Source of the DNA: Lachnoclostridium sp. UBA5725
Lineage (GTDB): Bacteria > Bacillota > Clostridia > Lachnospirales > Lachnospiraceae
Assembly: GCA_002419585.1 (NCBI GenBank)
Contig: DIGJ01000040.1
Coordinates: 1 to 64,000, forward strand
Length of the DNA: 64,000 nucleotides
Reading direction: 5' to 3'
Below are positions 1 through 7,183 of this stretch, piece after piece. The stretch's first letter is position 1, and every line of letters begins with the position of its first letter. Both the position numbers and the translations under genes were made by a program. The notes beneath the pieces are model-generated. The model was not told the origin of the DNA, searched no databases, and saw nothing but the letters and a program-made list of their open reading frames with translations.

Positions 1-50
1 TCACTGTTCAATTATCAAGGTTCTTGTCGTTCTTTGTCGTCGCCGACAAC
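1..50 (-). other. rRNA operon leader (5' edge)
   Basis: Read on the minus strand, this stretch ends at the window edge with an AACCTTGATAATTGAACAGTG-type sequence. Sequences of this kind precede rRNA genes in clostridia and bacilli. Together with the two strong promoters just upstream, it indicates that a 16S rRNA gene begins shortly outside the window on the left. The rRNA itself is not visible. Confidence 0.6.
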
Positions 51-56
51 TTTTAT

Positions 57-85
57 AGTGTATCATATCAGCTTGTCTTTGTCAA
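57..85 (-). promoter_or_regulatory. rRNA operon promoter P2
   Basis: On the minus strand there is a perfect -35 (TTGACA, 80-85), a 17-nt spacer and a -10 of TACACT (57-62). It points to the left edge and lies about 140 bp downstream of a second strong promoter. This tandem arrangement is typical of rRNA operons. Confidence 0.75.
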
Positions 86-199
86 CAACTTTTTTATTTA
101 TTTTTGTTAGTCAATGTCGTATCAAAAGTACTCAAACTATTTGATTTTACGGCATTTCTTTGTTGTCTCAGTCCGCTTAGAAGTGATGCAACGTTGACT

Positions 200-228
200 A
201 GTATATAACGGTTTTCGACAAAAGTCAA
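200..228 (-). promoter_or_regulatory. rRNA operon promoter P1
   Basis: On the minus strand there is a -35 of TTGACT (223-228), a 17-nt spacer and a -10 of TATACT (200-205). The spacer contains TTTTGTCGAAAA, which includes the Spo0A-box core TGTCGAA. Whether that site is used is unknown. Confidence 0.7.
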
Positions 229-276
229 CACTATTTTTTATATTTTTTGAATTATTTAAAATTTATATAATAATTA

Positions 277-996
277 CTAATTTATTACAATTTGTGCCGT
301 CATATCTTCTTTTGTAATATATAGAGAATATCCATTTCTATCGGCATCTTTTGGAATTTCAAAGAGAATAACCGCGTTCTGCGTTTTACCCGATTTAATT
401 TCAATATCAAGATATTGCAAATCGTTTGTAAGCGCAGTAAGTAATGGTTTACTTGTATTACCTTGTGAATCTTTCAAACTATATGTTATCCCTGAATTTA
501 TTAAACTGAAATTTTTTGTCTTAGTACCTTCGTTCATTACATTAAATGTTAGAACCAGTAATTTCTTATTCTTATTTGCTTCCAATAAAAAATAGCTTTT
601 ATCAGAAGCTTTGGGATAACTTTGGTACTCTTGTGCACTAGCATAACTAACTGTACATCCTTCACTTTTATACAATTCAGCTAAATTTTGATATGTCGGT
701 TGTGTCGTTGGTTCCACGGCATCACCGGTTGCCGCTGTATTGTCAGATGGTTGCGGAGATGGAGATGGAGATTCCTTAACTAAGGAGTCTTCCGTTGTAT
801 TTGTGTCCACATTTTCTAGTTCCGTGTCATATAACAGTTTTTGATCATACCGCAGGTCATGCTTTAATAAAGTACCGGCAATATATTCTGCTATCATATC
901 ATTTTCTTCTTGAGTTAATTGGGTTTGGCTTGCACCGCATCCGGTACTTAATAATGACATTATTAAAACTAAAGCCACTAAGCTCTTTCGTTTCAA
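277..996 (-). CDS. putative lipoprotein with Ig-like (DUF4352-type) C-terminus
   Basis: A 239-aa exported lipoprotein of unknown function. The first 20 residues form a signal peptide ending in a lipobox (LSTGC, Cys20), so it should be anchored to the outer face of the membrane. A Thr/Ser/Pro-rich linker (about residues 65-100) follows. The C-terminal half resembles Ig-fold DUF4352-type domains, with an LTFNVMNEGTKTKNF strand followed by a KDSQG turn; this assignment is tentative. The start is TTG with GGAGGAG eight bases upstream. It follows the two-component genes on the same strand, about 80 bp after the kinase stop, so cotranscription is possible. Confidence 0.75.
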   Translation of the reverse strand: MKRKSLVALVLIMSLLSTGCGASQTQLTQEENDMIAEYIAGTLLKHDLRYDQKLLYDTELENVDTNTTEDSLVKESPSPSPQPSDNTAATGDAVEPTTQPTYQNLAELYKSEGCTVSYASAQEYQSYPKASDKSYFLLEANKNKKLLVLTFNVMNEGTKTKNFSLINSGITYSLKDSQGNTSKPLLTALTNDLQYLDIEIKSGKTQNAVILFEIPKDADRNGYSLYITKEDMTAQIVIN

Positions 997-1075
997 TCTC
1001 TACTCCTCCAAACTATTTTTTCTTTAGAATTATTTGATAATTTTAACACGAAATGTCTTTATATTCAACTTATTC

Positions 1076-2653
1076 TTAATTTTTGCAGTCCAATTCAAAC
1101 CAGAATTCAACTCCAGTCTCATGATTTATAACTCCAAATTTCTGATTCATTGAAGTCATAATTGCCTTAACTATAGAAAGACCGATTCCACTTCCTCCAT
1201 ATTCACGCGTTCTCGCCTTGTCCACTTTATAAAACTTGTCCCAAATTTTATCGATGTCTGCTTCTGGAATTTTTTCTCCCGTGTTAAATACGGCAATACG
1301 GACAGTCCCATCATCTTTAATCAGCTTTACTTCTACGATACGTTTGCCGTCCACATGATTTAGAGCATTACTAACATAATTGGTAACTACTTCTTCTACC
1401 ATATATTCATCTGCCCATACATATATTGGCTCATATTCATCAAAATATAAGGTTGCTTCTTTTTGCTGAAATAGTATTTCGGTAGAAGTTAACACTGATT
1501 TTACTACTTCAACGATATCAAAACGATCAAATGTTATTGGATTTTCACCAAATTCAATATGATTTAGACTTAATAATTTTTTTACCATTTTATTCATTTT
1601 GATTGCTTCGTCTGTAATCACTTCACAATAAAACCTACGGCTTTCTTCATCCTCATTAATATTTTCCATTAATCCTTCCGCATAGCCTTGTATCAACGCA
1701 ATCGGCGTTTTTAACTCATGGGATACATTGGATAAAAATTCTGTTCTCATTTCATCAATTTGCGTTTTTTGTTCGATATCTTTTTGTAATTCATTATTCG
1801 CGCTTTTTAATTCCGAGATGGTTTCCTCTAATTTTTCAGAAAGTACATTAATACTGCTTCCTAATGTTCCAATCTCGTCCTTACGATCAATTTTGTATTT
1901 GATATCAAAATTTAGATTTGACATCCGAGTGGCAATCTCTGAAAGTTCTAGTATCGGTTTTGTAAAACTCTTACTTACCATATACATAATGAAAATTCCA
2001 AGGATTGTAACCAATATTCCGATATACGCAAGAAACTGATTGGAAATGGCAACACTTTCCATCATGCTTTGATAGTTACTACGTGCGTATATCCAGGTTG
2101 TGTCGTCAATTACACCGAGCAATTCCAAGTAATACGATCCCACTCTATTATCATAAACTTTTACGATTTGATATTTTTCTGTTTCCGATAGAATTTCACG
2201 CTTATCCCCTGGCTTATTTGAATCTGCAGAAGCCGAAAAAGATGTAATCTGATCCATAACCTGATTTTTTCGCATTACATCCATAGACGGATATAAAAAG
2301 TTCGCATAGATTCCAACTTGATTTTGATACAATTGAAACATATATAAGCTCATACTCTGATTCGCTCCTAGACTTTCCAGCGTCGTAGAGATTTCACTAT
2401 CCAATGCATCTTCTGATTGTTGGTTGTCTGCATTATCATTTCCGGACGCTTTCGTATCATCCAATTCTTGTGTTTTTGCATACTTTTCATAGATTGAGCA
2501 GGCATTTTCATACGCTTTACCGAGCATATTTACTTTATAACTTTGATAGTATCTTGGCAAAAATGTTTTATTCATTCCCCAGCATAATAAAAGGGAACAA
2601 CCAATTAATACTGCGAGCGTGATGACCAGCCTTATCCTTATCGAATGTTTCAT
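1076..2653 (-). CDS. sensor histidine kinase, two-component system
   Basis: A membrane histidine kinase of 525 aa. TM1 is at about residues 8-28, followed by an extracellular sensor region of about 175 residues, TM2 at 206-228 and a HAMP linker at about 229-281. The HisKA H-box is SNVSHELKTP with phospho-acceptor His312. The ATPase domain has an N-box (NYVSNALNHV) and G-boxes (FNTGEKI, GGSGIGLS). The extracellular part has no recognised fold and carries a low-complexity Asp/Asn stretch at residues 64-85. Its start codon overlaps the stop of the upstream response regulator by one base, so the pair is translationally coupled. The signal sensed cannot be told from sequence. Confidence 0.93.
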   Translation of the reverse strand: MKHSIRIRLVITLAVLIGCSLLLCWGMNKTFLPRYYQSYKVNMLGKAYENACSIYEKYAKTQELDDTKASGNDNADNQQSEDALDSEISTTLESLGANQSMSLYMFQLYQNQVGIYANFLYPSMDVMRKNQVMDQITSFSASADSNKPGDKREILSETEKYQIVKVYDNRVGSYYLELLGVIDDTTWIYARSNYQSMMESVAISNQFLAYIGILVTILGIFIMYMVSKSFTKPILELSEIATRMSNLNFDIKYKIDRKDEIGTLGSSINVLSEKLEETISELKSANNELQKDIEQKTQIDEMRTEFLSNVSHELKTPIALIQGYAEGLMENINEDEESRRFYCEVITDEAIKMNKMVKKLLSLNHIEFGENPITFDRFDIVEVVKSVLTSTEILFQQKEATLYFDEYEPIYVWADEYMVEEVVTNYVSNALNHVDGKRIVEVKLIKDDGTVRIAVFNTGEKIPEADIDKIWDKFYKVDKARTREYGGSGIGLSIVKAIMTSMNQKFGVINHETGVEFWFELDCKN

Positions 2654-3327
2654 TATTCTACCTCAAATTTATAACCCATACCCCATATGGTCTTTATAAA
2701 ATTTCCTTTTTCGCCCATTTTACTTCTCAGCTTCTTGACATGCGTATCTATCGTTCTCGCATCTCCAAAATAGTCATAGTTCCATACATTATTCAATATA
2801 TTTTCACGTGATAATGCAACCCCTTGATTTTTAATAAAGTAGGTTAACAATTCAAATTCCTTATAACTTAAATCAATAGTAGCTCCATCAATTTTTACTT
2901 CATGAGCAGCTTGATTTAAGATAATACCTCCAATATCAATTAACTGAGTATCCACAACATTGGTTCTTCTTATAATTGCTTCCACTCTTGCGACTAATAT
3001 TTTAGGACTGAAAGGCTTTGAAATATATTCATCTACCCCCAGCTCAAACCCGAGTAATTCATCACGCTCATCACTTTTTGCCGTAAGCATAATAATTGGA
3101 ACTTTTGAAAACTGTCTAATTTCTCTGCATACCTGCCATCCATCCAGTTTTGGCATCATAACATCGAGTAAAATTAAATCAATATTCTTGTCCGCAAAAA
3201 AGCAATCGATTGCTTCTTCTCCATCTGCCGCTTCAACAACATCATAATTACTGCGTGTCAAAAAGTCTTTGACTAATTTTCTCATCCTGCTTTCATCATC
3301 AACCACTAATATTTTCATCTTTTTCAT
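2653..3327 (-). CDS. OmpR/PhoB-family response regulator
   Basis: A 224-aa response regulator with a receiver domain (acidic pair Asp10/Asp11, phospho-site Asp55 in LLDVMMPKLDG, conserved Lys in SKPFSP) and a C-terminal winged-helix DNA-binding domain (LLTYFIKNQG, DARTIDTHVKKLRSK, IWGMGYKF). It is the partner of the kinase that follows immediately. Targets are unknown; the lipoprotein downstream is the closest candidate. No inverted repeat that would suggest autoregulation was seen in its short upstream region. Confidence 0.95.
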   Translation of the reverse strand: MKKMKILVVDDESRMRKLVKDFLTRSNYDVVEAADGEEAIDCFFADKNIDLILLDVMMPKLDGWQVCREIRQFSKVPIIMLTAKSDERDELLGFELGVDEYISKPFSPKILVARVEAIIRRTNVVDTQLIDIGGIILNQAAHEVKIDGATIDLSYKEFELLTYFIKNQGVALSRENILNNVWNYDYFGDARTIDTHVKKLRSKMGEKGNFIKTIWGMGYKFEVE

Positions 3328-3419
3328 AGGTTTCTCCCCATCATTTGGTGTAATACTTTTAATTTCTGAATCAACTATATCATATATATATGTTTACTTT
3401 GTGAAATAGGTGGAAGTAT

Positions 3420-3992
3420 TTACTGCTCTTTATCTAGCAGTGCCTGTTCTCTTTGTTCTAATTGTGCTTCCTTTTGTTCTAAATCCTTTTGCCAGTTTTC
3501 ATATTTATTTATTATTTTATCTTCATAATTCGTAAATAATGAATACGGGGTAAACTGAGCAGCCACTAACATTCCGATAATGATACATACCAAAAAGCCT
3601 ATCACAATCTTTGTGCTTATTTTTTTCACCTTCTCCTTTTCATACAATTCCTGAAACATATCTGCGCGTTTTGCTTCTGCACAACGATCCTCTTCTTTTT
3701 CTCTTATTTTTGCAGGTTCACTGAACTTTATAGGTATGGAGCGCACTTTTCCTTTTGATATCGTACTATCTTCCAAGATAGTCTCTCTCAATTCTTTTAA
3801 AAACATATATCCAACGACAGTCTGAAAAGTTCCTTTATCTAACAATTTGTCATATATTTTAAGAACAAGTGTTGCATTATTTAAATCGGAATTACTGCGA
3901 ATGTAAGCAATCGCTTCTAATTCTTTTTTTGCTTTTGCAAATTCATTCCGATTTTGAAACACAAAACCATCTAGTTCAAATCGATTGTTCAA
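3420..3992 (-). CDS. membrane protein of unknown function with C-terminal coiled coil
   Basis: I do not recognise the family. An upstream in-frame extension is open, but GGAGGTG lies 6-7 nt before a TTG codon at 3992, so the protein most likely starts there and has 190 aa. It has a soluble charged N-terminal part of about 125 residues, one transmembrane helix (IVIGFLVCIIIGMLVAAQF), then a Lys/Glu/Gln-rich heptad tail (about 35 residues, WQKDLEQKEAQLEQREQALL). This suggests a single-pass protein with a coiled-coil tail. It sits alone between the two-component genes and a BCCT transporter, behind a strong terminator. Confidence 0.7.
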   Translation of the reverse strand: MNNRFELDGFVFQNRNEFAKAKKELEAIAYIRSNSDLNNATLVLKIYDKLLDKGTFQTVVGYMFLKELRETILEDSTISKGKVRSIPIKFSEPAKIREKEEDRCAEAKRADMFQELYEKEKVKKISTKIVIGFLVCIIIGMLVAAQFTPYSLFTNYEDKIINKYENWQKDLEQKEAQLEQREQALLDKEQ

Positions 3993-4076
3993 TAATACAC
4001 CTCCCAATTTAATTTCATCTACCAAAATAATATCATAGCTGCGTTTTAAAATCTACAATTACAATCTTATAAAAAA

Positions 4077-4131
4077 ATGCTCCTTATACTGTTTCCCATT
4101 GCAAAATAACGAACTACAGTATAAGGAGCAT
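4077..4131 (-). terminator. intrinsic terminator of the BCCT gene
   Basis: A perfect 16-bp inverted repeat (arms 4077-4092 and 4116-4131) with a 23-nt loop. On the minus strand a run of T follows the hairpin (A run 4071-4077 on the plus strand). It ends transcription of the transporter gene and separates it from the next gene. Confidence 0.88.
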
Positions 4132-4211
4132 TTCTTGTATTCTGTTTTAATTTTACAATATAGTTATCACTTTCCTATATTTTATAAGATTATCTACTGT
4201 TATAGATAAAA

Positions 4212-5768
4212 TTAATCTTCATAGGACCTAAACGGTTCTTCTTTTGATGGATAATTTTCTGGTTTAATATATAAACCCATTTTTTTCTTTTCATGATTCA
4301 ATTCAATATATAAAGAGACAATTATAAGCAAGATCACTATGGAAAAAGGTAATGCAACAATAATTAAAATATTTTGTAGCGCTTTTAAGCCACCAGCCAT
4401 TAATAAAACGACGGAAATAGCAGAGATTAATATTCCCCATACAACCTTTACTTTATTGTGTGGATATAAACTGCCGTTTTCAGATAGCATCCCTAGTACA
4501 AATGTAGCTGAATCAGCTGATGTAATGAAAAATATAAAAACCAATAACAATGCAATTATCGAAAGCACCATTCCCAATGGATAATGATTAAAAGTGCCGA
4601 ACAATACTTCTTCTGTAGATAATATTGTTAACTCTGCGCCTTGATTTTGGGCATTTGTTGACAATATACCAAATGCAGAGAACCACAAAAAGCAGAATAT
4701 AGTCGGAATCAGTAAAACATTGGTTAAAAACTCTCGAATCGTACGTCCTTTGGAAATGCGGGCAATAAAAACGCCTACAAACGGAGACCAAGAGATCCAC
4801 CAAGCCCAATAAAATATTGTCCATGTTTGAATCCACATTTGCTGCTCCGGATCAAATGCAGCAGTTCTAAAGCTCATTTTTAAGAATTCTTGCAGATACC
4901 GGCCTAATGTCTCTACGAAAGTATTCATAATTGCCAAGGAGGGTCCTACCAGTATGGCTATGGCTAACAACCCAACTGCCAGAATCGCATTTATATTAGA
5001 TAAAATCTTTACGCCTTTTCCTATACCAGATAAAGCCGACATAATGAAAAAGAGTGTTGTAATGGTAATAATCAGTATCTGTACATACATATTCATTGGT
5101 ACGCCAAATAAGTATTTCAAACCACCATTAATCTGCACAGCACCAAATCCCAAGGTCGTTGCAACACCTACAACTGTGGCAAAGATGGTAATACTATCGA
5201 TTATTTTACCCAAAAATCCATCTGTTTTTTTACCGAAAATAGGCTTAAGCGTAACCGATATCAACGACTTCTCTTTCTTCCTAAACTTAAAGTATGCTAA
5301 TGCTAATGCAACCACAGCATAAACTGCCCACGCATGAATGCCCCAATGGAAAAAAGTAAATTTGAAAGCATCGATCATTGCTTGTTGAGAACCGACCTGA
5401 CCTTGTGGTGTAGAAATAGCATAATGGGATAATGGTTCCGCTGCCCCCCAGAACACAAGCCCAATTCCCATACCTGCGGAAAACAACATGGCAATCCATG
5501 AAAGTTTCGAATACTCAGGTTTGGAATCCGGATCTCCCAAGCGAATTTGACTTACCGGGCTTATGATAATAGCCAAACAAAAGAATACAATCCCAGTTAC
5601 TAAAAGAAGGTAATACCACCCCAAATAGTTACTGATGAAGTTTCTTAATCGTTCTGTAATCAATTGAAATTCTGTCGAAAAAACAGATCCCCAAAATACA
5701 ACAATGATAACCATACTTATGGATATCCAAAATACCGAAGTTACATATTTTCCAATTCTTTTTTCCAA
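4212..5768 (-). CDS. BCCT-family betaine/carnitine/choline transporter
   Basis: A 518-aa secondary transporter of the betaine-choline-carnitine family, with about 12 hydrophobic segments. It shows the signatures GMGIGLVFWGAAEPLSHY and YWAWWISWSPFVGVFIARIS, which contain the aromatic residues of the substrate cage in this family. The likely role is sodium- or proton-coupled uptake of glycine betaine or a related quaternary amine (OpuD/BetT type); the exact substrate cannot be told. The start is TTG with a GAAGGGA element at a rather long distance (about 14 nt). It is a single-gene unit, with a candidate promoter at 5933-5961 and a strong terminator downstream. Confidence 0.93.
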   Translation of the reverse strand: MEKRIGKYVTSVFWISISMVIIVVFWGSVFSTEFQLITERLRNFISNYLGWYYLLLVTGIVFFCLAIIISPVSQIRLGDPDSKPEYSKLSWIAMLFSAGMGIGLVFWGAAEPLSHYAISTPQGQVGSQQAMIDAFKFTFFHWGIHAWAVYAVVALALAYFKFRKKEKSLISVTLKPIFGKKTDGFLGKIIDSITIFATVVGVATTLGFGAVQINGGLKYLFGVPMNMYVQILIITITTLFFIMSALSGIGKGVKILSNINAILAVGLLAIAILVGPSLAIMNTFVETLGRYLQEFLKMSFRTAAFDPEQQMWIQTWTIFYWAWWISWSPFVGVFIARISKGRTIREFLTNVLLIPTIFCFLWFSAFGILSTNAQNQGAELTILSTEEVLFGTFNHYPLGMVLSIIALLLVFIFFITSADSATFVLGMLSENGSLYPHNKVKVVWGILISAISVVLLMAGGLKALQNILIIVALPFSIVILLIIVSLYIELNHEKKKMGLYIKPENYPSKEEPFRSYED

Positions 5769-6025
5769 TTTTACACATCTTTTCCCTTCAACTTATTAAT
5801 TTATGTATGCATAATGAATTACACCCTGATAAATATCTCATATTGTAAATTCTATTCACAAATCACTATACGAAAAGGAAATATTCATATATTTTATCAT
5901 TTTTAACGCAATACATATACTTCTAGGCTATCATATTATTTTTTTGTTGTCAAATTTGCAACCTATTGTTTTTACAGTATACCTTGCTGCTCGCTTCCAT
6001 TGTTGCGGTTGATGTATTTATGCAA
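5769..6025. other. intergenic region upstream of the BCCT gene
   Basis: With the tmRNA terminator this makes a gene-free stretch of about 370 bp. It is AT-rich. Apart from one candidate minus-strand promoter I see no ORF with a ribosome binding site, no riboswitch-like conserved core and no repeat. Confidence 0.5.
5933..5961 (-). promoter_or_regulatory. candidate promoter of the BCCT gene
   Basis: On the minus strand, TTGCAA (5956-5961), a 17-nt spacer and TAATAT (5933-5938). An overlapping TTGACA lacks a good -10 at the right distance. The resulting 5' UTR would be about 160 nt. Confidence 0.4.
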
Positions 6026-6059
6026 CAAAAAACACCCACATTATATGAGTGTTTTTTTT
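6026..6059 (-). terminator. terminator downstream of tmRNA
   Basis: A hairpin with AACACCCA/TGAGTGTT arms flanked by A and T runs on both sides, so it could act on either strand. It lies about 80 nt after the tmRNA 3' end on the minus strand. Confidence 0.7.
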
Positions 6060-6139
6060 CGGCAATTTTGTTTGATTACCGTTTTGATTACCTTGTAGAA
6101 TCTAGTATGCAAAAATTTCCTTTCTACAAGTGATTTTAA

Positions 6140-6508
6140 TGGAGATGACGGGAGTCGAACCCGTGTCCAAAACCCCGCATCAAAGCTTTCTACATGTTTA
6201 TCTTATTTTTATTACCACTCAGATGTTGAAATAAGCAAACCTATCTTTGTGGACTGTATTAAATTGTCGGCTTGCCTGTATAACAGTTTTTACAGACTCG
6301 CTTATCTACTTTAGGTGACCCTTATGTTTTAGTAGTAGAGAACATTTCATAAGAGTTGAACCAGATTTCTCTGGTAGTAGACTTAGGCTGCTACTGGAGC
6401 ACTATAATTGTTGTTAATTATTTTTTGTGAGAAATTTTAAAGTAGTTTCCTCAGCTACTACATGCTTACACTTTGAATATAAAGCCCTGTCGAAACCTTT
6501 ACACCCCC
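6140..6508 (-). ncRNA. ssrA: tmRNA (transfer-messenger RNA)
   Basis: The 5' end reads GGGGGTGTAAAGGTTTCGAC and the 3' end reads GGGTTCGACTCCCGTCATC(TCCA), forming a 7-bp acceptor stem (with two G-U pairs) and a T-arm. These are hallmarks of tmRNA, which with SmpB rescues stalled ribosomes. CCA is not encoded. The tag reading frame ends in NNNYSAPVAA followed by TAA, a plausible degradation tag. In that frame no GCN resume codon is seen upstream, so the resume point is uncertain. smpB lies about 200 bp upstream on the same strand. Confidence 0.93.
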
Positions 6509-6715
6509 GTAGGATATAATGTAAAAGGTTGTATTCAAAACAGATATTCAATGTTTTTGATACATTAATGATTAATTAAGTAAAATCACATACTTGTAAA
6601 TCAAGTAAACTTCTTAACGAGCAAGAATTACTTCTATCAATCAGTTTATTGATTTAGCAAGATTTATGGTAACATAATTTATCATTTACGTCAAGTGTAA
6701 TGGATTTCCATTTAT

Positions 6716-7183
6716 TTACGATAAATTTCTGACTTTAAAATTCTTCTCTGCTTCTCTTCTCTGGTCTTTCTTTGCAATATCTTCTCGTTTGTCATATATT
6801 TTTTTACCTTTTGCCAAACCGATTTCCACTTTTACTAAAGATCCATTCAAATATACTTGAAGAGGTACTATGGTATATCCTTTTTGTTTCATTTGACCGG
6901 CAAGTTTGTTAATCTCATGCTTATGCAGTAGCAATTTACGTACCCGCAACGGATCTTTATTGAAAATATTTCCTTTTTCATATGGACTAATGTGCATATT
7001 GTAAATATACACTTCGCCCTTTTCGATTCGTATAAAGGATTCCTTTACACTACATTTCCCCGTACGAAGGGATTTCACCTCGGTACCTGCAAGTGAAATG
7101 CCAGCTTCATAGGTATCCTCAATAAAATAGTCAAATCTAGCCTTCTTGTTGTTCGCTATTAACTTCTTTCCTTCCGCCTTCAT
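6716..7183 (-). CDS. smpB: SsrA-binding protein SmpB
   Basis: A 155-aa partner of tmRNA that places it in the A site of stalled ribosomes. It has the family hallmarks: N-terminal KKLIANNKKARFDYFIEDTY, the GTEVKSLR core, HISPYEKGN and the basic C-terminal tail KGKKIYDKREDIAKKDQRRE. The length is normal. AAGGAG lies 7 nt before the ATG, so the start is well supported even though the gene begins 47 nt inside the end of rnr. It is translationally coupled to rnr and lies next to ssrA. Confidence 0.97.
   Translation of the reverse strand: MKAEGKKLIANNKKARFDYFIEDTYEAGISLAGTEVKSLRTGKCSVKESFIRIEKGEVYIYNMHISPYEKGNIFNKDPLRVRKLLLHKHEINKLAGQMKQKGYTIVPLQVYLNGSLVKVEIGLAKGKKIYDKREDIAKKDQRREAEKNFKVRNLS

Noticed and set aside
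6026..6200. Possible integration site at the tmRNA 3' end
   Set aside because: tmRNA genes are frequent island targets, but no second copy of the 3' end, no integrase and no foreign genes were seen next to it. Only small GATTACC repeats are present at about 6072-6092.
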